Assembly: GCF_024346395.1 (NCBI RefSeq)
Contig: NZ_JAGQCW010000001.1
Location: 186,001-250,000, forward strand
Reading direction: 5' to 3'
Length of the DNA stretch: 64,000 nucleotides
From: Cyanobium sp. AMD-g
GTDB taxonomy: Bacteria; Cyanobacteriota; Cyanobacteriia; PCC-6307; Cyanobiaceae
Part shown: piece by piece, positions 17,525-26,900 of the stretch
Layout: every line of letters starts with the position of its first letter
How positions within the stretch are numbered: the stretch's first letter is position 1
Translations under genes and position numbers: made by a program
The notes under the pieces: model-generated
Seen by the model: only the letters and a program-made list of their open reading frames with translations
The model's database searches: none
What the model was told of the DNA's origin: nothing

Positions 17525-18156
17525 CGCGGCTGATCGATCCAGTCCCCGTCGCGCTGGCGGCGGCTTGATCGTGTCGGGTGGGGCCGGAAGGTCCCCCTGC
17601 GTCTGAACGCCGCCTCCCATCCCTGCCTGGATCTTCGGGACCGAGCGAGGCGTCTGCCCGTGACCGGAGGGATGGCGCAGGCCTGACGCCGGGCGGCCCT
17701 CCCTCCGGAGCTGGGAGCGTCTTGGGCCCATTCCCGCGGTTGTAGATGCCCATCATCAGTTTCCATCGATCGGCCCAGCGCAAGGCGTTTCGGCCCCCCA
17801 CCTCGGCTGGTGCCTGCTTCAGCCCATGGGGTCTGCCCACTTCAACCCCAACGCCACGGCCAGGGATGACCTGAAGGCGTTGTTGAGAAGTGAATGCAAC
17901 TGGGCGCATTAATCTCTAACGCTCCTGCTGCAGTCTTTGGAATGCAATATCGCTGTGGTCGCCAGTCCCTGGAGAACAATGTAACGTCGATCTGCTGCAG
18001 ATATGCAGATGCGCAATACATGTTAACCCAAAAGTATGAAACAACCTGAGAAGTCCTTGAGGAGATGGTTGTAAGAAAGAGGTCAGGAACGGCTGAGTCA
18101 TCCGCCTCGCCCTCTCCTGGGATTACAGGACTTCAGGTACCTTCATCCTTAGAAAC
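17525..18156 (+). promoter_or_regulatory. Long intergenic leader before the secretion locus
   Basis: These 632 bp contain no convincing gene. The first part is GC-rich and holds a large inverted repeat (17664-17708). From about 17890 the base composition turns markedly AT-richer, with CTGCTGCAG at 17925-17933 and 17992-18000, the inverted repeat CTGCA-GATA-TGCAG nearby, TTAACCC at about 18023 and a TATGAA at 18035-18040 that could be a -10 element. The start codon of the first repeat protein at 18157 lacks an obvious Shine-Dalgarno sequence. An open stretch ending at 17913 was examined and not recognised. Confidence 0.5.
17664..17708. repeat. Intergenic inverted repeat (9-bp perfect arms)
   Basis: CCGGAGGGA at 17664-17672 pairs with TCCCTCCGG at 17700-17708. 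Within the loop GGCG (17674-17677) pairs with CGCC (17687-17690), enclosing AGGCCT. There is no T-run after it, so it is not a standard terminator. It could be an RNA structure or a protein-binding element. Confidence 0.6.
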
Positions 18157-20868
18157 ATGACCGCCACCAACACCACCCGCACCGTCGGGATCGAGAAAAC
18201 GAAGATCGAGGTGGGCACCAGCACAACGCTGACGTCGAGTGCGACCTCCACCACTCCCGCCAGCGACACCGTGGTGTCCGGTGACGCTGATGCCACCGCG
18301 AACACCACCGCGCAGGCCGCCATCCTGAACAGCAAAATCAGTATCGGCACGGCGGGCACCCTCAGGGCCACCGAACTCGGAACCGTGGGGGCCACGGCCA
18401 CCACCACCACCGGTGATGCCACGGCCAGCGCCAGCAACGACGGACCGACCGGCGGCATCATCGCCACCAAGCATCCCATCCACATCGCCGTCGGCACGAA
18501 TGCGGTGGTGGACGCGAGCGCCACCAACGGCGCCACGGCAGCCGCCACCACCGTGGATGGATTCTCTTCCGCCACCGCCAACACCGGCAAGGTGTTCGGC
18601 CTCAAGAATGTGGGCCTCACGGCGGGTAACGGCACCAGCCTGGATGCCAAAGCGACCGCCTCGAACACGGCGACCGCCACATCGGTGGGCCTCTCCAGCG
18701 ACGATGACGGCTCCTCTGCCACTGCCGGCGACTACGGCGCCAAGGTGGTGGGCATCTATGCCAGCGGCGCCAAGGTCGTCGTCCCATCGGACACCGACAC
18801 CACTCCTGAAGCCGCGGCCAGCTCCAGCGAAGGTGGCTATGGCAACGGTGGCTATGGCGGCCCATCCGGACCGCTCAAGATCGCCTTCGGCAACAGCGCG
18901 GCCCTCTCCGCCTTCGGCGACGGCCAGTTCGATTCCAAAGCCACCAGCGTGACCGGTTCGGCGGATGCCGAGAGCCTGGCCAAGCTGGTGGCCGGCATCG
19001 CCGTGGGCCCGAACAAGGTCGTCACCGACGACGTGTCCGAGCCGGTGATCAAGCGTGAGGGCGGCATCGCCATCAGCTTCGGTGAGAACGGCGCCGTCGG
19101 TGCCCAGGGGACCCTGGGAGCGAACGCCATCGCCGAAACGGTCACTGGCCCCGCCAACGCCACCGTGGCGATCAAGACGATCGGCGGCATCGTCGATGTG
19201 AACAAGCTCCCCGGAGCTTCCCAGCCCGACGGCATCGGCGGCAGCACCCTCACGATCGGCAAGAACGGTGACGTCCAGGCGGCCGCGGTGGGCAACAGCA
19301 TCGCCAAGGCCACCTCGGTGACCGCGCCGGAGGCTGAAGACGTGACGGCTACCACCAACAACAGCAGCGTGGTGGGCATCGCCATCGACAAGCTGGCGAT
19401 CGGTGAGAACGCCACGCGGCTCTATGCCGGGGCCGGCAGCACCCAGGCCGCCACGGCCCAGAGCACCACCTCCGGTGGCGATCCGGCCGCCAGCGCAGCG
19501 GTCGGCGACTTCGTCGCCGGTTTCCACGACACCAAGGTGACGGTGGGCAAGGACGCCACCAGCCCTCTGGCCGAAGCCGTTCTCAACGCCACTGCCACGG
19601 CCGTCGGCGTCACCACCACGGCGGGGAGCAACGCCGCCGCCGGTAACGGCTCCAAGGTGGTGGGCTTCAACAAGGGCAGCCTCGACATCGGAGGGAGCAT
19701 CACCGGCACCGGCGTCTTCAATGCCAACGCCACGTCCAATCTGGCGGCCAACGCCTCCGCCGTCACCGGGGACTCCACGGCCCAGGCCGGCGGGGACGGC
19801 AGCAAGGTGATCGGCCTCAACAAGGCCCCGGTTTCCATCGGTCAGGCCGGCAGCGTGGCCGCGGTCGCCAACGGCAGCGTGGCGGCCACGGCAGCCTCCG
19901 TGACCGGCGACGCCACGGCCGAGGCCGCCCAGAAGGCCCGGGGCATCAAGGACAGCGAGATCACGATCGGCACCAACGGGAACGTCGCCGGCAGCGCCGC
20001 CCTGACCGGCACGGCCTCGGCGGGCACCACCACCGGTGACGCCACGGCCGAGACCTCCCTGTCCGCGAAGGGCATCGACAACGATGTGCGGATCGCCATC
20101 GGCAGGGCCGGCAACGTGACCGGCACCGCCTCGGCCACCGATCAGGGAACCACCGCTGCGGCCGTCACCGGCGCTGCCTCGAGTGACTCCGACCTCAAGG
20201 CGATCGGCATCCATCTGGGCAGCGGCACGCCGATCACGATCGGAACCGTCGGCAACACCACCGGCACCGCCACCGCCAGCGCCCCCAACGTGCTGGCGAC
20301 CACGACCACCGGTGATGCCTCCTCCACGGTGTACCAGACCGCCATCGGCATCAAGGGCAGCGGATACGAGAACGGTCTGGCCACCCAGAGCATGGCGGGC
20401 GGCAGCTCGATCGTGGCAGGCGTGGGCGGCAACGCCCAGGGGAATGGCACCGGCAGCGCCACCGTGGCCGCCAACACCATCACCGGTGACGCCGATGCCA
20501 GCACCTATGCCCTGATCGCCGGCATCAAGAAGGTCGACCTCTCCGTCGACAACCTGACGGCGAATGGAAGGGGGACCTACTCCACCACGGCGACCGCCGT
20601 GACGGGGGATGCCACGGCCAACTCCGATGTGAAGGTGGCGGGCCTGCTGGGGCACTGGAACAGTGCCAGCCTCAGCGGCAATCTCAATGCCTCTGCAGTG
20701 TTGACCAACACCGTGTTTGCCTCCACGGTCACCGGTGCGGCCACCGCCAACGCCAGCAGCGATGCCGTGGGCATCTACGGATACCACGTCAACATCCTCC
20801 AGAGCGGCGACATCACGGCCTCGGCTGTGAGCAACACCAGCGCCATCGCCAACACCGTGACGGTTTAA
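18157..20868 (+). CDS. Large low-complexity repeat protein, candidate type I secretion substrate
   Basis: A 903-residue protein dominated by Thr, Ala, Gly, Ser, Asn, Val and Asp; I saw no cysteine. It is built of roughly a dozen or more degenerate units of about 50-65 residues. The recurring pattern is a GI turn, then ITIGTNGNVAGSA-like and TVTGDATAEA-like strands (for example SVTGDATAEAAQKARGI and GTTTGDATAETSLSAKGI). The pattern suggests a beta-solenoid or stacked beta-strands. It has no signal peptide and no obvious RTX nonapeptides. The next genes encode an RTX-like protein and a type I exporter, so I infer it is exported or surface-associated. An intrinsic hairpin follows, which may set its expression apart from the exporter. 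No specific family was recognised. Confidence 0.75.
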   Translation: MTATNTTRTVGIEKTKIEVGTSTTLTSSATSTTPASDTVVSGDADATANTTAQAAILNSKISIGTAGTLRATELGTVGATATTTTGDATASASNDGPTGGIIATKHPIHIAVGTNAVVDASATNGATAAATTVDGFSSATANTGKVFGLKNVGLTAGNGTSLDAKATASNTATATSVGLSSDDDGSSATAGDYGAKVVGIYASGAKVVVPSDTDTTPEAAASSSEGGYGNGGYGGPSGPLKIAFGNSAALSAFGDGQFDSKATSVTGSADAESLAKLVAGIAVGPNKVVTDDVSEPVIKREGGIAISFGENGAVGAQGTLGANAIAETVTGPANATVAIKTIGGIVDVNKLPGASQPDGIGGSTLTIGKNGDVQAAAVGNSIAKATSVTAPEAEDVTATTNNSSVVGIAIDKLAIGENATRLYAGAGSTQAATAQSTTSGGDPAASAAVGDFVAGFHDTKVTVGKDATSPLAEAVLNATATAVGVTTTAGSNAAAGNGSKVVGFNKGSLDIGGSITGTGVFNANATSNLAANASAVTGDSTAQAGGDGSKVIGLNKAPVSIGQAGSVAAVANGSVAATAASVTGDATAEAAQKARGIKDSEITIGTNGNVAGSAALTGTASAGTTTGDATAETSLSAKGIDNDVRIAIGRAGNVTGTASATDQGTTAAAVTGAASSDSDLKAIGIHLGSGTPITIGTVGNTTGTATASAPNVLATTTTGDASSTVYQTAIGIKGSGYENGLATQSMAGGSSIVAGVGGNAQGNGTGSATVAANTITGDADASTYALIAGIKKVDLSVDNLTANGRGTYSTTATAVTGDATANSDVKVAGLLGHWNSASLSGNLNASAVLTNTVFASTVTGAATANASSDAVGIYGYHVNILQSGDITASAVSNTSAIANTVTV

Positions 20869-20892
20869 CGCCTCTCTAGAGGGTCTCCCAGT

Positions 20893-20925
20893 GGGGGGCG
20901 GATCTTCCCATCCGCCCCCCCTTTC
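20893..20925 (+). terminator. Intercistronic hairpin after the repeat-protein gene
   Basis: An 11-bp perfect inverted repeat, GGGGGGCGGAT (20893-20903) with ATCCGCCCCCC (20910-20920), has a 6-nt loop and is followed by CTTTCCT. It starts about 24 bp after the stop codon. It could act as a partial terminator or an mRNA-stabilising stem that lets the first substrate be made in excess of the downstream genes. Confidence 0.65.
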
Positions 20926-20961
20926 CTGTCTCCGTTCCGGTCCCTGCGCCTGTCGCTCACC

Positions 20962-23079
20962 ATGGAGTTCCAACCCATCACAACCGCCCTGTCGCGGGCC
21001 CTGGCCCTGCGACTCGATCCGGGCACCACCTATCTCGGGAGTGGTCTCAACCTCGAGATCTCCCCCAGCGCCCAGGCCAGCAACCAGGTGGTCCTGCCGG
21101 CCGCCCAGTCGATCGGGTCGATCGCCACCGCCCTGGGCCTCGGCCTCGGCGCCAGCCGGTTCCTCGCCGGTCCGGAGAACGGGGACTTCTTCAACAGCCC
21201 CGGCCTCTCGGTGGTCACCGGGGGAGGCTCAATCGGCGGCAACGCCGCCGCCACGGCCCAGACCAGAGGCCGCAATGACAACAGCGCCGATGCCACAGCG
21301 GTCAACATTGGCCTGGCCAATCTCGACGTCGTCACCCGCGGTGGCGGAGTCCTGAGCATCGGCACGGCGGCGGACCCCTTCACGGCGAGCGCCAAGGCGG
21401 CGAGCCGTTCACTGCTGGCTCCCCAGGCCAATCCGTTCCTCACGGCCCAGCTGTCGGCTCTCGCCACGGTGCGGGGACTGGAGGGTCTTCCCCCGGTCGC
21501 TCCCGCCCCCTCGGCGCCCAGCCTGGCGATCGCGGGCCTGCCCACCTTCTACGGCCAGCCCAACGCCGCGGTGCTGGCGGCCGCAACTCTGGATCTCGAT
21601 CCGGGGCCCACCACCACGACCGCCCGCGCCGTGGCCGATGCGAAGGGCATCGAGGGCTACCGGGTCATGGCCCTGTCCCCAGGGACGGGATCTGCCGCCC
21701 TGGTGAGCGGCATGGCCACCGCCAGCCTCGGCCTGGCCGGTGCTCCACCCACCACTGCCCAGCCGGCCGACCTGACGGCGACGGCCATCGGCATCGATCA
21801 GGCGGCCCTGCGGGGCCCCGGCAATGGGGCTGTCCTGTTCAAGGGAGCGGGCCTGGCCTTGCTCAACGCCCCCGCCGCCCTGCCACCAGGTTCCCTGAAC
21901 CTGCAGAGCCTGCAGGGGATCGGCATCGCCGTCAGCGACATCCAGAGCAACGGTGGGGATGCCTGGGTGGTGGGCGAGGGCGGCTTTGCGGCACCGAAGA
22001 GTGGTGGGCTGGTGCCCAGCATGGACGCCGCGGGCATCGATCGCTCCAGGATCTACACCGGCTCCGGCAACGACGTGGTGATCGGCCGCATCTTCACCGA
22101 GCAGAACGCCGGGGTGGATGCCAACGGTGACGGGGTGCTCTCGCCCAACGTCTTCCTTGATGCCTCCGCGCTGATCGGGGGGCCGGGCGGCTTCGATGGC
22201 ATCCGCAACAGCACGATCAACACCGGCCTGGGGGACGATCTCGTCGGGATCAGCAACAAGGGAGAACTCGCACTCCCGGCTCCCGGTTCATCCGCCAGCA
22301 ACAGCCAGATCGACACCTCCATCGGAAACGACCAGATCAAGCTGTACAACGCCCGCACCTCCAGCCTCGATGGCGGCTTCGGCAATGACGTCGTGATGGT
22401 GACGAACCTGGCTCTCGACAACAGCCTGAAGGGCGGTTTCGGCAACGACCGTGTGGAGGTGGCCGCCGGTGACGGCAACCGCCTGGATGGCGGCTTCGGC
22501 CAGGACCTCACGATCGGCGGGACCGGTAAGAACACCTTCCTGCAGTCCAATGCCGGTGCGGCGCTGGATGCCGCCAGCCGCGACACGGCGCCGGGCACAA
22601 CCTCAACCTTCGCCGAACGGCTCACCGATCCCAACTTCTGGGAGGGCCTCGGGGCGGAGACGAAACAGTATCTCTGGAATAAGGGAAAGCTGGCTCCCGA
22701 CGAGCCAGTCATCGCGGACACATTCAAAAACTTCGATGCCGCCCGCGGCGACGTCCTCGAACTCAGCAGCTCGCTGGGCTCGCTCACCCAGAATCTCTGG
22801 GACAGCCAGGGGGCCCTGTTCGGCGTGCAGGACGGCCAGCTGAAGGTGCTCGAAGGTCCAGCGAACAGCCAGCTGGGTCTGGTGGTGGGAACCCTCAACG
22901 ACATCCACTCGCTCGGGATCGGCTCGCCCTCGCTCGCCTACGCCACCGACACCCGCCAGCTGATGTTCGATGCCGATGGCGACTGGAAGGACGGCGGCAG
23001 CCGCAGCCTCGGCACGGTGAACATGACCGATCCCGCCTCCCTCACCAAGGCCAACATCCACTTCGGCAGCGGCGCCTGA
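20962..23079 (+). CDS. Secreted RTX-like protein with C-terminal type I export region
   Basis: A 705-residue protein without signal peptide. The N-terminal half (about 1-350) has degenerate SADATAVNIGLAN/TATAIGIDQAAL-type repeats reminiscent of the upstream protein. Residues about 360-540 carry acidic Gly/Asn/Asp repeats resembling RTX calcium-binding units: GSGNDVVIGRI, GLGDDLVGIS, GGFGNDVVMV, GGFGNDRVEV and GGFGQDLTIGG. The C-terminus (LMFDADGDWKDGGSRSLGTV) resembles the end of many RTX/type I substrates, where the export signal resides. It lies directly upstream of the exporter genes and is the most likely cargo. It may be a calcium-binding surface or extracellular protein; no enzymatic motif was seen. 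Confidence 0.8.
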   Translation: MEFQPITTALSRALALRLDPGTTYLGSGLNLEISPSAQASNQVVLPAAQSIGSIATALGLGLGASRFLAGPENGDFFNSPGLSVVTGGGSIGGNAAATAQTRGRNDNSADATAVNIGLANLDVVTRGGGVLSIGTAADPFTASAKAASRSLLAPQANPFLTAQLSALATVRGLEGLPPVAPAPSAPSLAIAGLPTFYGQPNAAVLAAATLDLDPGPTTTTARAVADAKGIEGYRVMALSPGTGSAALVSGMATASLGLAGAPPTTAQPADLTATAIGIDQAALRGPGNGAVLFKGAGLALLNAPAALPPGSLNLQSLQGIGIAVSDIQSNGGDAWVVGEGGFAAPKSGGLVPSMDAAGIDRSRIYTGSGNDVVIGRIFTEQNAGVDANGDGVLSPNVFLDASALIGGPGGFDGIRNSTINTGLGDDLVGISNKGELALPAPGSSASNSQIDTSIGNDQIKLYNARTSSLDGGFGNDVVMVTNLALDNSLKGGFGNDRVEVAAGDGNRLDGGFGQDLTIGGTGKNTFLQSNAGAALDAASRDTAPGTTSTFAERLTDPNFWEGLGAETKQYLWNKGKLAPDEPVIADTFKNFDAARGDVLELSSSLGSLTQNLWDSQGALFGVQDGQLKVLEGPANSQLGLVVGTLNDIHSLGIGSPSLAYATDTRQLMFDADGDWKDGGSRSLGTVNMTDPASLTKANIHFGSGA

Positions 23080-23129
23080 GTCGCGGGCGGACGCTCCCCC
23101 CTTCCCCTCCACGCCTGCTGGATAGATCC

Positions 23130-23933
23130 ATGCTTCCCGTTGCCCAGCTACACCGCGAACTCCGCAGCGCCGTGGACGCCATGGCCCGCCGGCCCCTGCA
23201 CGAGCTGCTCAAACAGCAGGGCATCCTGCAGGCCCTGGCCAGGGACCTGGCGCTCGAGGCGCTCCGGCGGGAGGCCCGCTTCTCCCCGGAGGAAAGCCCA
23301 GAGGTGCTGGCGCAGGTCTGCGCCGGATGGCCCGGGGCCCCCACCGTCAGCCTCGAGGGGGACTGGATCGCCGCCCTTCCCGAGAACCTGCGTGACACGG
23401 TGAAGCAGCGCTGGGATCATCTGCGGCTCCAGAAGGCCCTGGAAGACCGTTACGGCGAACGGGTGGAGGCCCATTTCCTGGAGCGGCGGGAGGATCTCGA
23501 GCAGGTGGTGTTCCGCCTGATGCGGCTGCAGCAGCAGGGACTCGCCGAGGAGCTCTATCTGCGCCTGATCGACGACGACGCCAGCTTCGGGGATCTGGCC
23601 AGCCGCCATTCCCTCGGGGAGGAGAGTCTCACCCGGGGGATCGTCGGCCCGATCGAGATCTCCCAGCTGCACCCCACCCTGCGGAGCGTCCTCCGCTCGC
23701 TCACGGCAGGGGAGATCCATCCCCCGTTTCTGCTCGATCAGTCGATCCTGCTGGTGCGGCTGGAGCACCGGCGGCCTGCGAGTCTGAACGAGGCCCTGCG
23801 CCACCGCCTGCTCGAGGAGCTGCTGCAGCCCGATCTGCAGGCCGCCATCGAGGCCGGCCTGGCCGACTACCGGCGAAGCCTCGCTCCGGCGGACACCCCG
23901 GTGTCCCCTGCGCTGGCTCTGGCGGGAGGCTGA
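23130..23933 (+). CDS. Parvulin/SurA-like peptidyl-prolyl isomerase linked to the exporter
   Basis: A 267-residue mostly helical protein with a parvulin-like region at about residues 115-215: EQVVFRLMRLQQQGLAEELY, DDDASFGDLASRHSLGEESL, GIVGPIEISQLHPTLRSVL and LLVRLEHRRPASLNE. I see no signal peptide or membrane helix, so it should be cytoplasmic. It ends 3 bp before the ABC exporter start, the signature of a functional unit. Linked parvulin-like genes occur beside type I or bacteriocin-type exporters in other cyanobacteria. A role in holding or preparing cargo before export is inference. Confidence 0.8.
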   Translation: MLPVAQLHRELRSAVDAMARRPLHELLKQQGILQALARDLALEALRREARFSPEESPEVLAQVCAGWPGAPTVSLEGDWIAALPENLRDTVKQRWDHLRLQKALEDRYGERVEAHFLERREDLEQVVFRLMRLQQQGLAEELYLRLIDDDASFGDLASRHSLGEESLTRGIVGPIEISQLHPTLRSVLRSLTAGEIHPPFLLDQSILLVRLEHRRPASLNEALRHRLLEELLQPDLQAAIEAGLADYRRSLAPADTPVSPALALAGG

Positions 23934-23936
23934 TCC

Positions 23937-26900
23937 ATGGCCACCGCCACCCGGATCGACGACCTGCTGCGCTGTTTCCCCTTCCTGGCCGACCAGCCGG
24001 AGGATGTGCTGCAACGGCTCTCCGACCAGGCCGAGCTGCAGCGTTTCCAGCAGGGCCAGCCCATCTGCCGCGTCGACCAGCCCCCGGCCCGGATCTACTT
24101 CCTCCTGGAGGGCACGGCCCGCGCCGTGGTGTTCTCCCGCCGCCTGCCCAGGGGCGTGGCCACGCTGCAGCGGCTCCAGCCCGGCACCGTGATCGGCTGG
24201 ACCCTGGTCAGCTGCGGCCGCTGCTGGGAGACCCTGATCGCCTCCACCGACCTGGTGGTGGTGGCCTTGCCCCATGAGGCCCTGCAGCGGGAGATGGAAC
24301 GGCAGCCTGCCCTGGGCGACCGGGTGCGGCGCGGTGTCAACGCGGCCGAACTGTTCGCCGTTCTGGATGCCCATCTCCAGGACTATCCACGCCCTCTCTC
24401 CCAGGAGGTGCTGGAGGCGGCCACCCAGCTGGCCGATGGCAGCGTCGCCCTCACCTGGACGCCCGCGGATCCGCCCCACTTCGAGCGGACCGACGAACGC
24501 CTGTGGCTGGTGGCGGGTGGTCCGTTGCCTCTCGGCATGGCCCTGGGCCGCCAGGAGCCCGTCGAGGCGCAGGAGGCCGTCCGGCTGCTCGGGATCGACC
24601 GTCAGCGGCTGGCGGCGATCCTGGAACCGCAGGTGGCGGAGGCCTCCGAGGATTCCGGCAACGGCTGGCATGCCAGGCTCCTGGCCCGCTGGGGGCAGGA
24701 GCGCCAGGCGCTCGAACCCGCCGCGATCACGGCCGCCGCTCCCATCGACGTGACAGCGCCGGTCGCGCCGCCGGATGCGGACCTGCAGGGACCCGAGGCC
24801 TACCCATGGGTGCGCGGTGTCGGCCCGCTGGAGTCGCCGATCGCGGCCTTCCTGATGCTCAGCCAGCACCTCGATCTCCCCTTCCGGCGCGACCTGCTGC
24901 GCCGGGTGTTCGGCGATCAGGTGCAGCGGCACGGCGAGGCGTCCCTGCCGCTGGCCGGCGCGGTGGCCGAATCCATGGGCCTGCAGACCCAGATGCTGGA
25001 CATCCAGGTCGGGGCCCTGCCCCGGTTGACGCCACCGCTGATGATCCGGTGGGGCAACGGCCTGGCGGTCATCTACCGCTGCAGCGCCCGGTCGCTGGTG
25101 CTGGGCATCCCGGCCGCCGGCAACCAGGAACTCACGCTCTCCGACTTCCGAGACCAGTGGGGGGAAGCCGGCGATGTGCTGACTCTGCGGGTGAACGACC
25201 TGACCCCGCGACGCCGCTTCGGCTTCCGCTGGTTCCTGCCGGCCCTACGGCAGCACCGCACCGTGCTGCTGGAAGTGCTGCTGGCCAGCTTCTTCGTGCA
25301 ACTGTTCGGCCTGGTGAACCCGCTGCTGATCCAGCAGGTGATCGACAAGGTGATCATCAACAACAGCCCCGGTGCCCTCGGCGTGCTCGGGGTGCTGCTG
25401 GTGGTCTTCGCCCTGTTTGAGGGGCTGCTGCTGTGCCTGCGCACCTTCCTGTTCGTGGACACCACGAACCGCATCGATCTGAGCCTGGGAACCCAGATCA
25501 TCGATCATCTGCTGCGTCTGCCCCTCAGCTATTTCGACCGACGGCCGGTGGGGGAAGTGAGCAGCCGTATCGGTGAACTGGAAAAGGTGCGTGGCTTCCT
25601 GACCGGTACGGCCCTCACCACGATCCTCGACGCCATCTTCTCGGTTCTCTACATCGGGGTGATGCTGATCTACAGCTGGCAGCTGACGCTTCTCACCCTC
25701 GCCGTGGTGCCGTTCCTGGTGCTGCTGGTGCTGGTGGTCTCTCCCATCGTGCAGCTCCAGTTGCAGAACCGGGCCGTGGCCAACGCTCGCACCCAGAGCC
25801 ACCTGGTGGAAGTCCTCAGCAGCATGATGACGGTGAAGGCCCAGAACATCGAACTGCGCAGCCGCTGGAAGTGGCAGGACCTCTACACCGATTACATCGC
25901 CGAGGGCTTTGATAACACGCTGGTCGGCACCACGGCCAGCTCGATCAGCGGCTTCCTCAACAAACTCTCCGGTCTGATCGTCATCTGGGCCGGGGCCGGC
26001 ATGGTGCTGTCCGGTTCGCTGAGCCTGGGGGAACTGATCGCCTTCCGCATCATCGCAGGCTATGTCACCGGCCCTTTGCTGCGCATGACGTCGATCTGGC
26101 AGTCCGTCCAGGAGACAGCCCTGTCCCTGGAGCGTCTGAGCGACGTGATCGACCATCCCCAGGAAGCTCCCGAGGACAACGCGAAGCGACTGATCATGCC
26201 TCCAATCCAGGGAGAGATCTGCTTCCGAAACATCTCCTTTCGCTACAAGTCTTCGTCCCCTCTGTTGCTGAAGTGCCTCAACCTGACGATTCCCCGGGGC
26301 ACGTTCGTGGCGATCGTGGGAACCAGCGGATCGGGCAAGAGCACCCTCACCAAACTGCTGGCGCGGCTGTATAGCCCGGAGGAAGGGGTGGTGCTGGTCG
26401 ACGGCATCGACATAGCCAAGGTGGAGCTCCATTCCCTGCGCCGCCAACTCGGCATCGTTCCCCAGGACACGGTGCTGTTCGATGGTTCGGTGCAGGAGAA
26501 CATCACCCTCACCAATCCCGACGCCAGCACCGAGGAGGTGATCGAGGCCGCCAGAATCGCCGCTGCCCACGACTTCATCATGGAGCTGCCCGCCGGCTAC
26601 TCCACGGAGGTGGGGGAACGGGGCAGCAGCCTCTCGGGAGGCCAGCGGCAGCGGATCGCCATCGCCCGCACGATCCTTCAGAAGCCGCGGCTGCTGATCA
26701 TGGACGAGGCCACCTCCGCCCTCGATTACCAGACGGAGCGGGTGGTGAGCGAGAACCTGATGCACGCCCTGCAGGGCTGCACCGTGCTGTTCATCACCCA
26801 TCGCCTCTCCTCGATCGTCAAGGCGGACATGATCGTCTGCATGGGGCAGGGGGCCGTCCTGGAAGTGGGCACCCATGACGAGCTGATGCAGGCCCGGGGT

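Noticed and set aside
17738-17914. Possible decayed gene ending ...HFNPNATARDDLKALLR in the long leader
   Set aside because: The frame is short, no start or family could be assigned, and codon usage is not distinctive. A transposase remnant was considered but no hallmark motif or terminal repeat was seen.
18157-20868. CRISPR-like or DNA tandem repeat array
   Set aside because: The repeats are degenerate protein-coding units in one continuous frame, not identical DNA repeats with unique spacers.
18133-20973. 946-codon open frame antisense to the TGDATA repeat gene
   Set aside because: Its His/Gly/Arg-rich repeats are the reverse-strand image of a GC-rich repetitive gene with GCC/ACC codons. 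It has no family similarity and would remove the leader and hairpin logic of the sense gene.
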